Shown: in pieces, positions 9,004-18,204 of the stretch
Layout: every line of letters starts with the position of its first letter
Position numbering within the stretch: the first letter of the stretch is position 1
Notes under the pieces: generated by a model
The model's input: only the letters and a program-made list of their open reading frames with translations
What the model was told of the DNA's origin: nothing
Database searches by the model: none
Program-made: the position numbers and the translations under genes
Origin: Leptolyngbya sp. FACHB-8
Lineage (GTDB): Bacteria > Cyanobacteriota > Cyanobacteriia > Elainellales > Elainellaceae
Length of the DNA stretch: 58,648 nucleotides
Direction of reading: 5' to 3'
Assembly (NCBI RefSeq): GCF_014695575.1
Contig: NZ_JACJOO010000035.1
Coordinates: 1-58,648, forward strand

Positions 9004-9084
9004 CTTACGCAAGCCCAACCTATTTGGAGCATTGATGTTGTGTGTGGGGTGCTTCGTACAACACATACAACATCAACGCGTAAG
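9004..9084. repeat. Nested palindromic element with GGGGTGCTT apex
   Basis: The outer arms CTTACGC (9004-9010) and GCGTAAG (9078-9084) enclose a 15-bp stem (9032-9046 with 9062-9076, one G-T pair) and a small 4-bp arm (CCAA...TTGG). The apex carries GGGGTGCTTCG, which is shared with the elements at 21538-21628 and 36850-36907. It lies directly behind the secreted-protein gene at 9096. Confidence 0.7.
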
Positions 9085-9095
9085 CCCTGAAGCAG

Positions 9096-9713
9096 CTATC
9101 GAGGACAGAGGCGATTGCCTTCCCCAGGCTCAGTGTACAAACATCCCCGATAAGTCCCCTCTGGATGATTTGTTGTCGTATAAACCAGCAGCGCTTCGCC
9201 CCCCGACGCATCTCCGTGCTGAATCAACAGCTCATTATTCAAATAACCCAACCCAGTAATGCTGTTGAGAGGATACGTCGTGAACTCATCCTGAGGAACC
9301 GTCTGCCCTGGAGCCTGCACTCGATACAGTGCATAACCACTATTTTGAGGATCCACCACAAACACAGCGCTCACTTGAGTTTCATAGCACTCTTGCAAAA
9401 GCACCGCGACGGCTACATTACCCGTTTGCGCATCGACCGCCACAGATGGGAAAAAGCGGGTCCCTGCAAGCTGCTGCTCAGGGGAAACCTGAGCTTCCTG
9501 ACAATTCACAGCATTCAACACACGAACATTAAAATCATTTGGGCTCAGAGTGATCCGCTGACGATTCGCGCGGATTTCCAGAGTCATGCCGTCATCACGC
9601 ACGCGAGCTGTTACCCCATCCTGAGAACGGGAAGCCATTAAGCTAGGAGCGATCGCCCCCAACAGAAGCACAGTCCCCAGAGACATCCACCGGGAAAGCA
9701 TGGAACGATTCAT
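9096..9713 (-). CDS. Secreted hypothetical protein
   Basis: This 205-residue protein begins with a Sec-type signal peptide (MNRSMLSRWMSLGTVLLL..., probable cleavage after about residue 27). The mature part is rich in beta-strand-forming sequence. It contains four cysteines (residues about 70, 108, 191 and 203) that could form two disulfides in the periplasm. I recognise no family. It lies 28 bases behind the HEAT-repeat gene on the same strand, so the two may share a transcript. Confidence 0.65.
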   Translation of the reverse strand: MNRSMLSRWMSLGTVLLLGAIAPSLMASRSQDGVTARVRDDGMTLEIRANRQRITLSPNDFNVRVLNAVNCQEAQVSPEQQLAGTRFFPSVAVDAQTGNVAVAVLLQECYETQVSAVFVVDPQNSGYALYRVQAPGQTVPQDEFTTYPLNSITGLGYLNNELLIQHGDASGGEALLVYTTTNHPEGTYRGCLYTEPGEGNRLCPR

Positions 9714-9741
9714 TTTTTCTTCCTAAGCAATTTAGATCTGA

Positions 9742-10500
9742 TTAAAGTAGCAGACCATCCCGCTCAATTTCTTCGATTACCTGCAGGCCCCGTGCATCAC
9801 CTACTTTCAAGACCGACAGACGCGCATCTTCGCGGACTCCCAAGTCTTCATCTTCGGCAAACGCCTCAATTAGGGCATCTACTGCCGTGGCATAGATGAC
9901 GTTAGAAGGTAACTCACGCGCTAGCTGCCCTACTGTCCAGGCACAATTACTACGCACCGCCGCCACCGGGTCGCGCCGTAAAGCTTCAATCAACGGCGGC
10001 ATCGCTGTAATGATGGCCTCATAACCCACATGGGTCATCTGTACCAGGGCACTGGCCGACCACAAGCGCACTGCAGAGATGTCTGTCTTCAGGGCGTGGA
10101 GCAATGGCTCAAGGGCGCGGCGATCGCGACAATTGCCTAAAGCCCACACAATGCCTTTGCGCACATACCCATTCCAGTCTTGGTGCAACTGGTGGATCAG
10201 GGGTTCCACTGCTGATGGTGCAGGATTACGCCCCAACCCATAAGCCGCGCTCACCCGAATCAGCGGGCAGGCATCACTCAGTAAAGTAATCAAATCAGGG
10301 ATGGCACGAGGCTCTTCCAGCTCGCAGAAGGCACGAGCTGCAATCATCCGTTGCTGGTTCTGGGGCGATCGCAACAAAACCAACATCTCCTCTGGATCTG
10401 GCCCCGGAAACTCGGCGACTTCCTCCAAGTTCTCCAGTTCATCCAGTGGACTGGCTTCTAATTCAGCCTCCAGAACGGATATGTCATCGTTATCATGCAT
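9742..10500 (-). CDS. HEAT-repeat protein of the PBS-lyase type
   Basis: This 252-residue soluble protein consists almost entirely of HEAT-like helical repeats. The repeats follow the pattern (P/A)xLIxLLxDxxxxVRxxAAxALG, for example IPDLITLLSDACPLIRVSAA and ALEPLLHALKTDISAVRLWSA. The same repeat builds the phycobilin lyase subunits CpcE/CpcF and NblB. The acidic N-terminus and lack of lyase-specific features leave the role open. I infer a protein-protein interaction scaffold, possibly tied to phycobilisomes. It is followed after 28 bases by the secreted-protein gene. Confidence 0.8.
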   Translation of the reverse strand: MHDNDDISVLEAELEASPLDELENLEEVAEFPGPDPEEMLVLLRSPQNQQRMIAARAFCELEEPRAIPDLITLLSDACPLIRVSAAYGLGRNPAPSAVEPLIHQLHQDWNGYVRKGIVWALGNCRDRRALEPLLHALKTDISAVRLWSASALVQMTHVGYEAIITAMPPLIEALRRDPVAAVRSNCAWTVGQLARELPSNVIYATAVDALIEAFAEDEDLGVREDARLSVLKVGDARGLQVIEEIERDGLLL

Positions 10501-10553
10501 ATTGCCACTTTACAGCAACGGGTGGCCCCAAAGAATGCCCCTTCAGGGAGCAG

Positions 10554-11288
10554 TTAGTAACGAATTTGCAACGTTACATTTGTCATGACCTCTTGTTCTC
10601 CTCCAATAACAGGAGTTGAGGCCTCATCCGCCGCCATAGCTTGGCGAGCTAAGGGGGGGTAAACCGGTGGCTGGGACATGCTGTTGACCTGAATGGTTAC
10701 AACTTCTTGCTGGGAAAGCCCTAGTGCATCCAAGACCGCTTCAGCTTGATCCTGAGCATCTTCGGTTGCCTCTCGTAGAGCCTGCCGACGCGCCTGCCTC
10801 AGTGCGTCATCCGCCGCAATAAAGCTGACACTATCAATCCGTGTTGCCCCAGCTGCCACAGCATCATCCAGAATGGTGCCAGCAACTTCATTCGAAACAC
10901 GGAACTGCACGCTGTTATTGGCCATGTAACCAATAATGCGTTGATCACCGTCCGTGTAGTTATACATGGGATTTAAGGTAATTCCGGTGGTACGAAGGTT
11001 GCTGACGTTGCGCGATCGCAAAAACTCCACTACCGCCGCCGATCGTCGTGCAGCCTCCTCCTGAACTTCCTCGGCAGTCTCTCCCTGCACTTCTACCCCA
11101 AGCTGTACCTGGGCTTGGCTCGTTGCAACATTCTCAGTCCCTACCCCCGTTACCGTTATCACACGGGTCAAGGGCTCATCAGCCAACGCCGGTTTCATCG
11201 TTACTAAATTCAAACAACCTACAGCTAAAGGCAGGAGAACTTTCCATGACAAAGTTTGAGGTACACGAACCAGGTGATCGGGTTTCAT
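10554..11288 (-). CDS. SIMPL domain (DUF541) exported protein
   Basis: The 244-residue product has a signal peptide (LLPLAVGCLNLVTMKPALA, ending near residue 36) followed by a SIMPL domain. Family signs are ITVTGVGTENVATSQAQVQLGV near the start, the LRSRNVSNLRTTGITLNPMY segment and the A/Q-rich helix DDALRQARRQALREATEDA. Members are periplasmic or outer-membrane-associated proteins of unclear role, linked in some bacteria to stress protection. It precedes the HEAT-repeat gene by 53 bases on the same strand. Confidence 0.87.
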   Translation of the reverse strand: MKPDHLVRVPQTLSWKVLLPLAVGCLNLVTMKPALADEPLTRVITVTGVGTENVATSQAQVQLGVEVQGETAEEVQEEAARRSAAVVEFLRSRNVSNLRTTGITLNPMYNYTDGDQRIIGYMANNSVQFRVSNEVAGTILDDAVAAGATRIDSVSFIAADDALRQARRQALREATEDAQDQAEAVLDALGLSQQEVVTIQVNSMSQPPVYPPLARQAMAADEASTPVIGGEQEVMTNVTLQIRY

Positions 11289-11482
11289 AACAGGCTCCTC
11301 ACCAATTGTTTGTTGCCAGCTTAAAGCTGGCGGCCATAGTTTTAGTCTGCCACCCGGAAACAGCGTGAGGGGTTTGGTTACGGTTTTTGCAACTTATCTT
11401 GCTAGTACTCAACGGCTTAAGATTGCCCCCGGTTTGAAGCGGGGGGTTGCCGCCGCTTAGCGTTAGTTATTTTCTGCTGATC

Positions 11483-13000
11483 TCAGCTCCGCTTCGGACG
11501 CGACCGCTTCGGCTTTGGAACGACCAATGTCAAACCTCGCTCCAGAAGAGCCACCGCCAGATGCTCGTAAGTGAGTTGTGCACCCCCACGTATTGCTAAA
11601 TGATGGATCGCGGTTTGAGCGATCGCCCGAATCTCTCCACCCGTCAAAGCAAACTGCTGGGCTAAGACTGACCAGTCAAGCCCTTCGGCTAGAGGAACGG
11701 TCTTTGGAAAAGCCCGTTGCCAGAGAACTTGGCGATCGCCCATCGGCGGCTTGGAGAACTGGCATACCGTATCTATCTGTCGTTGCCAGCGCAGGGCAAC
11801 GGCCTCGGCATAGGTCACACTCAACAGCGTAATCCCTGATCGTTGCCGACGTTGGGTTAGCCATCCTTGCAAGGCCTCGGATGATAGCGGTGATGAGCGC
11901 CGTAGCCAAAGTTCTGCCCCTCGGATAAGCAACACAGGCAGATTCTCTTGAGCCAGAGCCTGTAACACGTCAGCGTACTGTTCAGGAGCTAAGGTCGCCA
12001 AATCTAACTCGGCTAGTGGGAGATTTAAGCTGTGGGCGATCGCTCCCGCCGCTGTGCGCTTACCCGTACCGGGTGGCCCCGTCAGTAGAGCGATCGCTCC
12101 CCGGCCCAGGGTAGCGTCAGGTACAGCAAAGCGCGGCTCCAGCGGAGAAGGGAATGCGAGGGGAATTTCTAGTTTTTTACAAAGCCCCTGAAGATCCTGG
12201 AGCAAAGACGCAGGCAAAACTAAATCGTCCCAAACCGTTGACGGAATAGAGCTCACCCAGCATGGGGGAGGTGAAATACTCTCAGAGCTCTCATCAGATT
12301 TCCCAAGCACTGCATCTAAATCTGTGTTCAGGGGTACCTCGGCCAGCAGAAAATCAACCAGCCTTGGGGCTAATTGAAGTCGTTGGCTGAGCAACGTTTC
12401 AGCAGTTTCTGGAAGGAACCGCAGCAGACCCCGCTTCACAAGGGGTGCCTGGGGACGCAAGCACGATCGAGCAGCACGCCATTCGGCATCGTTACGAGAT
12501 AGCAACCGGAGGACTAAATCAACCGTCGGCAAATCACTCGTATTTGCATCTGGAGCCCCTTGTAAGAATCGATACAGCTGCCCATATCGCCGATTCACTT
12601 CGGGGGCCAGGGCCATCAGTACGAGATTCTTCTCGAACACATCCAGGCCAAGGCGATCGCACAGCAATGGTAATGCCAACACTACCCCCTGCTGCTGACT
12701 GGCTCGAATGCGTACTTCTAACTGCTGCTGGTAACGGCCCGACCCGTTTTGAGCAGGGTTCTGGGAGGGTGGCCGATGCTCATCATAAGCCCCCTTTCCC
12801 CCATCCAGGGAAATCATGCCCCGCCACCAATGACTGCTGACCCGATCTGCAGCCGTCTGGGCTATTCGATCAACTCCCTGGTTCTCTTTGCGCTGTCGAG
12901 AAACCGAAACCATCAAGACCCGATCGAGCCAGCTCAGCTCAGTTTTGAGATAGGCCCAGTTGTCCGTAAAAAAGGAAACACTGACAGGTCCAGGGGACAT
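11483..13000 (-). CDS. AAA-family protein with degenerate ATPase motifs
   Basis: This 505-residue protein has a long helical N-terminal region (about 1-290) and one AAA module (about 300-490). The P-loop reads GPPGTGKRT (308-316), with R315 where Thr/Ser normally coordinates magnesium. The Walker B strand reads LLIRGAE (357-363), without the Asp-Glu pair. The sensor 2 segment (GGEIRAIA) and the C-terminal helical lid are kept. ATP hydrolysis is therefore doubtful, and a regulatory or adaptor role is possible. The N-terminal part resembles the helical domain of other cyanobacterial COG0464-like proteins, but I cannot name its function. It has no clear operon partner. Confidence 0.8.
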   Translation of the reverse strand: MSPGPVSVSFFTDNWAYLKTELSWLDRVLMVSVSRQRKENQGVDRIAQTAADRVSSHWWRGMISLDGGKGAYDEHRPPSQNPAQNGSGRYQQQLEVRIRASQQQGVVLALPLLCDRLGLDVFEKNLVLMALAPEVNRRYGQLYRFLQGAPDANTSDLPTVDLVLRLLSRNDAEWRAARSCLRPQAPLVKRGLLRFLPETAETLLSQRLQLAPRLVDFLLAEVPLNTDLDAVLGKSDESSESISPPPCWVSSIPSTVWDDLVLPASLLQDLQGLCKKLEIPLAFPSPLEPRFAVPDATLGRGAIALLTGPPGTGKRTAAGAIAHSLNLPLAELDLATLAPEQYADVLQALAQENLPVLLIRGAELWLRRSSPLSSEALQGWLTQRRQRSGITLLSVTYAEAVALRWQRQIDTVCQFSKPPMGDRQVLWQRAFPKTVPLAEGLDWSVLAQQFALTGGEIRAIAQTAIHHLAIRGGAQLTYEHLAVALLERGLTLVVPKPKRSRPKRS

Positions 13001-13088
13001 AATGGCACCTAGCGGGCGATCGCGGAGGGAATGCTTCTAATGTTCCCAGTCTCAGTGGCATTCTCAGCAGCTTAAGCCACTCAACTGA

Positions 13089-13159
13089 ATTAAGCATAAC
13101 CCCCAAATACTGTGCCACCCACGAGGCAGGCAGCACAGTATTTGGGGGTCATGCTTAAT
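13089..13159. repeat. Long palindrome with 27-base arms
   Basis: Arms 13089-13115 and 13133-13159 match at 26 of 27 positions. The single A-C difference would be a G-U pair in a minus-strand transcript. The loop is 17 bases. It lies about 90 bases upstream of the AAA protein start, so it is not a terminator of that gene. Confidence 0.8.
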
Positions 13160-13446
13160 AATGCCCACCCACTTACTTGGATTAAAGCCTTCAGATTTGG
13201 TGTACCGGGCTGACCTGGCTGGCTTTCTAGCGCACCACACCTGGAGACTCTATCTCCCCTGATACCTTTTAGAACCCGGAGTCTGAGTGTCAGCAGTCGA
13301 CCGTGTCTCTCCAGGAAAGCCTGTTGAAGAAATCAAAAACCTACTTCAGGGGATGGATGTATTTGCCTATGTTCATGCCAGAATCATTGTGGTCAATTTT
13401 CCGTACATTCACTCAGCACCACTGTTAAGTCGGTGCAAGGAAATTT

Positions 13447-13575
13447 ATGTTTGAGGTCGTTGCCCTCGTTTTGTGGTTATCGATTTTTACAGTGCTACCT
13501 GCGGTTGGTGAACAACGCTCCCAATCCTCCTCTCCTCGAGAGGTTGCAGTAACCTTCCGGCGCGATCGCTCTTAA
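13447..13575 (+). CDS. Possible small membrane or exported protein, 42 aa
   Basis: The frame starts ATG TTT GAG with AAGGA five bases upstream, a good Shine-Dalgarno match and spacing. It encodes a hydrophobic N-terminal segment (VVALVLWLSIFTVLPAV) followed by a polar, Arg-rich tail (VTFRRDRS). It could be a single-pass membrane peptide or a small secreted one. There are no neighbours on this strand and I know no homologue. Expression is unproven. Confidence 0.35.
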   Translation: MFEVVALVLWLSIFTVLPAVGEQRSQSSSPREVAVTFRRDRS

Positions 13576-13670
13576 ACTAACTGTTCTGAATTCATACGCC
13601 TTCGTAACCTTGTACAGTCTACCGAGAAGACTAAGGCACAAAGTTTACCAGACATCCCCAAGAAGCCTGA

Positions 13671-15371
13671 CTAATCAATACTGACCCCTCGTACCGTACG
13701 CGATCGGGGACGGCTCGCAGGTGGGGCTTGCTCGATAGTGCGGCTACGCACTTGATGGGGCTGAAAGAAGTCTTGCCACATTGCTGGGGCATCCAGCGTC
13801 TGACCACCATGCTGAGTCAACCGTTGCCGCACCTGACACAGCACTGGTGTATTGACGCAAGCTCCAGCCATAATTACCTGGCCTTTCGTTAGGGCCGGAA
13901 GTTCTTTCAGCAAGTCTCGTCCAGCCGCCTCGACGCCGTACTTCAGGCTGTCCTGATCGACCGGGTTAACAATTCGCATGATGAATTGACTCATACATTG
14001 AGACAATACGTCTGAATCTAATTTTCCAGGACGTTGAGTAATCAGCCCGACCCCCAAACCAAACTTACGCCCCTCACTTAAGATCGTGCGCAAAATCATT
14101 TTGCACCGAGAGGGTTCATGGGCTGGAGCAAATCGGTGCGCTTCCTCCAGCAAGATAAACACCGGGTACGGCAGGTAGTTTTCGTCTTGGGGGTCCAGCT
14201 TCTCCTTCTGCGTGTTCATACGGGCTTGATTGGCCTGCCGAAGGATCGCTGCACAGATCACTTGCTGCTCCTCCTGGCTAATTTCGTTCATCTGGAGCAC
14301 CGTCACCTGTCCGGGCTGAAACAAATCTTTGGGAGCTAAATGATCAGCGGTGTGGAAGTAATCAGAGCGGGCTAACTTATCCAGCTTCCACTCCAAGGCC
14401 TCGGCAGAACTGCCTTTTTTCTCATTTCCATCCTCATCCTGAGAGCGATCGGCATCAAATACCGCATCCATCAGGTCATTGACACTCCAGCGGCGATCGC
14501 CCATCCGGTTACGTAAAATTCCAAATGCTTTGCTGAGGATGGATTGCTGGCGATCGCTCATATTAGGGAGCAGGGTCACCACATCATAAAAGTCCAGGGA
14601 TGACACCCGAATGCGAATATCCTCAGGTTTGAGAATTTTTACCTGAGGAGCATAGCCATCCTCATCCTGAAACGCAGGGTGACCGCGCAGATCCTCGAGC
14701 GTGCCATACTCGCCGTGGGGGTCAAAAATAAGTACTGCTGCTCGATTATGAGGAGCCATCAGTTCTTCAACCAGCACACCAGCGGTATAAGATTTCCCCG
14801 ACCCAGTCCCCGCCAAGATAGCCATATGAGTACTGACGAGCTCTTTTACATCCAGCACCACTGGGACAGCCCCCTGAGATCGCAGCAACAACGAACCCAT
14901 GTGTGCCGATCCCACATCTCGCACTTGCCGCCGATTCAGTACATGCCGAAGATACCCGTCGCTCGCAAGGTAGACCTTGGCGCCGGGCTTAGGAGCCACC
15001 CGAGGGTTGATGAAGCCTAAACGGACATCAAAATAGCCGATGACATCCACGGTCACTTCATAAATCTCTGGATTGGGGTGAGCAAACCCTACTAATGCCG
15101 CAATCGTCTCTGGGCTAATTTCGGTATCCGCAAAAATACGGTCAGGCAAATGGTCGATCAGACGGCGCGCCGATATTTTCCCTAAAATCTGGTGGGTTTC
15201 ATCCGTTTCATCCATCCCGCCCACCTGATAGCAGACGAATTCCCCCACCTTGACATAGCGATTATCCGCTGTGATGAAGACATACTGGTTGCCATTCTCA
15301 CCCGGACCCTTCACCGTTCCAATCGTTAAGGTAGAGGAATCATTCACGTGGTTGAACTGGTCGCTTGCCAT
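13671..15371 (-). CDS. HerA-type DNA-translocating ATPase (DUF87)
   Basis: This 566-residue protein has an N-terminal HAS-barrel region (about 10-150) and a RecA/FtsK-like ATPase core. The P-loop is GTGSGKS (188-194), the DPHGEYG motif follows at about 218-224, and the Walker B strand ends in ILLEEAHRFAP. GLGVGLITQRPGKL is typical of the family's later motif. HerA forms hexameric rings that pump DNA, usually with the NurA nuclease in end resection or in some phage-defence systems. No NurA or other nuclease gene is adjacent, so the partner must be elsewhere or absent. It appears to be a single-gene transcript. Confidence 0.85.
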   Translation of the reverse strand: MASDQFNHVNDSSTLTIGTVKGPGENGNQYVFITADNRYVKVGEFVCYQVGGMDETDETHQILGKISARRLIDHLPDRIFADTEISPETIAALVGFAHPNPEIYEVTVDVIGYFDVRLGFINPRVAPKPGAKVYLASDGYLRHVLNRRQVRDVGSAHMGSLLLRSQGAVPVVLDVKELVSTHMAILAGTGSGKSYTAGVLVEELMAPHNRAAVLIFDPHGEYGTLEDLRGHPAFQDEDGYAPQVKILKPEDIRIRVSSLDFYDVVTLLPNMSDRQQSILSKAFGILRNRMGDRRWSVNDLMDAVFDADRSQDEDGNEKKGSSAEALEWKLDKLARSDYFHTADHLAPKDLFQPGQVTVLQMNEISQEEQQVICAAILRQANQARMNTQKEKLDPQDENYLPYPVFILLEEAHRFAPAHEPSRCKMILRTILSEGRKFGLGVGLITQRPGKLDSDVLSQCMSQFIMRIVNPVDQDSLKYGVEAAGRDLLKELPALTKGQVIMAGACVNTPVLCQVRQRLTQHGGQTLDAPAMWQDFFQPHQVRSRTIEQAPPASRPRSRTVRGVSID

Positions 15372-16024
15372 ACCCGCTCTCGCCTTACCTCGGTACTACT
15401 CTCATGTTTAATTTTGTATCTCTCTAGAGACAGATTACTCAAAAGCTAAAACGTGCATTAAGACACGGTTTCCTTAAAAGAGACATCCACCGTTGAGATC
15501 CCCGAAATCTTTAGCCAATCTTTCCCATAAACGTAGAGAATTCACGGATAACCGTCTGTTTTGAACCGTGTAGTCTAGGCATGACAGCCCATCTACTTGC
15601 TACTAAGGATCACCATCTAGGGCACCGCTCGATCAGCTGCAGCTCTACATCAGTTACTGTTGTCTCCCTCGTCTGGTAGACCGTCGATATTCTGACGTAA
15701 CTGCCGCAATTCATATCGTTCCTTGCAGACATAATTGGTGCAGCTGCCCAGGAACAACTGAGCTACCTGCAACATTACGACAAGATCAGGCGTTCTGTTC
15801 GATTTTGTCCAAAAATCTATGCTTCTGAAAGACCTTCCCTAGCGACTCCCTATTTCTCTAGTGCAGGCTTTATCTATTTTTCTGGCTTCTTTGATGGTTT
15901 ACTCAAATTTCCAACCCAACTTTAGACATCAGGCCAATATGGGCTATCTATCAGTTTCTTGATATAGCCAGGTTCGTGGGTTTCGGGTTACCTGGTTATC
16001 TTCGTGAGGTCGTTTCTTCTGGCT
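15372..16024. other. Divergent intergenic region, HerA gene / histidine kinase gene
   Basis: This gap of about 650 bp should contain both promoters. I find no RNA gene, no long inverted repeat and no convincing small ORF here. Confidence 0.45.
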
Positions 16025-18082
16025 ATGGCACAGCAATCCTTTGCATCTAGCTCGTCACCGTCCGCCAGAACTATCCCTGGAGCGTTACCCACTGACCTGC
16101 CTGTTGTCGTATTTGAGCCCGACCTGCTGAAAATGTTGCGTACCAGCAAAACCCCTATAGCGGTCGCCAACACTCTTCTTAGCCGGGCTCATCGCTTTCT
16201 ACAGATGGATGTATGCCTGCTTGTTGTCACTAGCTTGCACCATTCTTCCCCCACAACCCTGATGTGGCGTCCAGGCGAAGACCTTCAGCCAGTACCGCTG
16301 TTCCCTCTAACCCAAGCCATTCTGGAACGACTCGAAGCACTCCCTTTTCCGGGGCTGGGAGAGCCTCTAGCCATTTCCGATATGCAGGAGTGGCTTGGCC
16401 CTGAGCGCCATAGCCTGCAATGGGGGAACCCTCCCCAGACCGATGCAGCTAACCCTGCTCAATCCCAAAATTTGGAGACTTGCCCGTCTGCATTAATCTC
16501 CAGAGCCCACTATCAGGGAAAAACTAGTGGAACGCTCATTGTGTTGCGTTCTCAATCGCATCCGTGGACCGAAATGGATATGCAAGTTTGCCACACTCTC
16601 GCAACACAGATTGCGATCGCCCTTTCCCAAGGACATCTCCAAAACCAAATCGAGCAGCAGCTTCAACAACAATCCTTGATCTATCGGCTGGTTGAAGTGA
16701 TTCGCGAGGGCTGGGATCTAGAGCGCATTTTTGAACTGGCTGTCGACGGGCTGGTCAATCTCCTGCAGGTGAGCCGGGGGATGGTGCTGTCGTTTAAGTA
16801 CGCTGATCCTCAACTCAAAGGTCGTCCCCTGGATGGGATTCCCCGCACCCGTGCCACGGTTGACTATCTCTACTCCTCCATCCATCTGCCACCACCAGAG
16901 GAAACAGGTCTTTCCACCTGGCTCAACCACTCGTTCCAAATATCAGACTGCGCCATTGGTCGCCAAATCATCTCAGCTGTAGAAAGCCCAGTGGTCATCC
17001 CACCCGTAGGGGCTTGCCCTGAAGACTATTCAGGAAACTATGGTGAATTTATCCAGACGGTTTCTCCGCTGCTGGATCTCAGGCTGATGCCCGCTCTGCT
17101 CGTCATGCCCCTCGAACATCAGGGGATTGGGTTAGGGTGTTTGATATTGCAACAGCAGCAGTACCGGAGTTGGCATCCCGACGAACTAGCTCTGGTGCGG
17201 TTGGTCGCCACTCATATTAGTACGGCGATGATTCAGGCAAAAACCTTGCGCAAAGTGCAGGCTTTAGTCGATGAACGGACAGCCCAACTACGCCATAGTC
17301 TCGATGTGCAGGCCAAGCTGTACGAGAAAACCCGGCAGCAAGTAGAGCAATTGCAACGCATGAATCAGGTGATGGAGGAATTCCTCAGCACGGTTAGCCA
17401 TGAATTGCTTACCCCGTTGACCAGCATGAAAATGGCTATCCGGATGCTAAGAGAGGCGCCTCTAACAACGGAACAGCGCGATCGCTATCTCTCCATCCTG
17501 GATCGCCAGTGTACGCAGGAAACTCATCTGATTCGTGACCTGCTTACCATTCAGAAAATCGAATCTCAAAATACAGAACTGCAACTCCATCAAGTCGACC
17601 TGCAGTATCTCATTCGCGATCTGCAGCAGTCCTGGGAAGAGCCCCTTACCACGCAAGGGCTCACCTTCCAAACGCATCTGCCCGAGCGCCCCATCCTTAT
17701 GCGCACAGATCCTGAGAGCTTGCATCGTATTCTAAATGAGCTGATGGCCAACGCGCAAAAGTACAGCCAGCGGGAGAGCACCATCCGCATGCAGGTTGTC
17801 GTAGAGTCATCTAATACAGTGCCTCAGGTCACGCTATCTCTCTGGAATACGGGTATTGGGATTATGCCAGATGAGCTCTCGATGATATTTGAGAAGTTTC
17901 GTCGGGGACGGGAAGCTATTCATCAAGCCATCCCAGGAATTGGTCTGGGTTTGGCTTTAGCACGTGGATTAGCGGCCCATTTAAGTGGAGCGATCGCCGC
18001 TACCAGCACCCCTATTCCCAACTCAAAAGCCTGGGAAACTTGTTTTATCCTGACCCTGCCATTATCTCCAGAGTTGGTATGA
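16025..18082 (+). CDS. GAF-domain sensor histidine kinase
   Basis: This predicted cytoplasmic two-component sensor has 685 residues from the ATG at 16025. An in-frame GTG at 16004 is possible but has no better upstream signal. Two GAF-like regions (about 35-195 and 215-410) precede a short coiled coil (VDERTAQLRHSLDVQAKLYEKT). The dimerisation/phosphoacceptor domain follows, with H459 in VSHELLTPLTSMKM. The HATPase domain comes next, with N-box ELMANAQKYS and G-boxes NTGIGI and GIGLGLALARGL. The GAF domains show no obvious bilin-binding cysteine motif, so the signal is unknown. No response regulator is adjacent, and no membrane segment is visible. Confidence 0.9.
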   Translation: MAQQSFASSSSPSARTIPGALPTDLPVVVFEPDLLKMLRTSKTPIAVANTLLSRAHRFLQMDVCLLVVTSLHHSSPTTLMWRPGEDLQPVPLFPLTQAILERLEALPFPGLGEPLAISDMQEWLGPERHSLQWGNPPQTDAANPAQSQNLETCPSALISRAHYQGKTSGTLIVLRSQSHPWTEMDMQVCHTLATQIAIALSQGHLQNQIEQQLQQQSLIYRLVEVIREGWDLERIFELAVDGLVNLLQVSRGMVLSFKYADPQLKGRPLDGIPRTRATVDYLYSSIHLPPPEETGLSTWLNHSFQISDCAIGRQIISAVESPVVIPPVGACPEDYSGNYGEFIQTVSPLLDLRLMPALLVMPLEHQGIGLGCLILQQQQYRSWHPDELALVRLVATHISTAMIQAKTLRKVQALVDERTAQLRHSLDVQAKLYEKTRQQVEQLQRMNQVMEEFLSTVSHELLTPLTSMKMAIRMLREAPLTTEQRDRYLSILDRQCTQETHLIRDLLTIQKIESQNTELQLHQVDLQYLIRDLQQSWEEPLTTQGLTFQTHLPERPILMRTDPESLHRILNELMANAQKYSQRESTIRMQVVVESSNTVPQVTLSLWNTGIGIMPDELSMIFEKFRRGREAIHQAIPGIGLGLALARGLAAHLSGAIAATSTPIPNSKAWETCFILTLPLSPELV

Positions 18083-18204
18083 ATAATGGGCACAGATCAC
18101 CTTTAACCCTTTGAGCTCTGGATTTCAGAGGGGTGGCACACGGACAAAGCCCATTTCACGTTGTTTGATAATCTGTACTTCTATATTGTTGATGGTGTTG
18201 TTCC

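Larger units (their letters stand above)
13001..13670. other. Intergenic region with long palindrome and a small ORF
   Basis: This 670-bp gap lies between two minus-strand genes. It holds the large imperfect palindrome at 13089-13159 and, on the plus strand, a 42-codon frame with a good ribosome binding site (13447-13575). I see nothing recognisable in the remainder. Confidence 0.5.

Noticed and set aside
9165-9641. 158-codon plus-strand frame opposite the secreted-protein gene
   Set aside because: Antisense shadow. The minus-strand frame has a clear signal peptide and start, and this one has no domain or ribosome binding site.
12939-13136. 65-codon minus-strand frame overlapping the AAA gene start and a palindrome
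   Set aside because: It is largely made of the palindrome arms and overlaps the AAA coding region in another phase.
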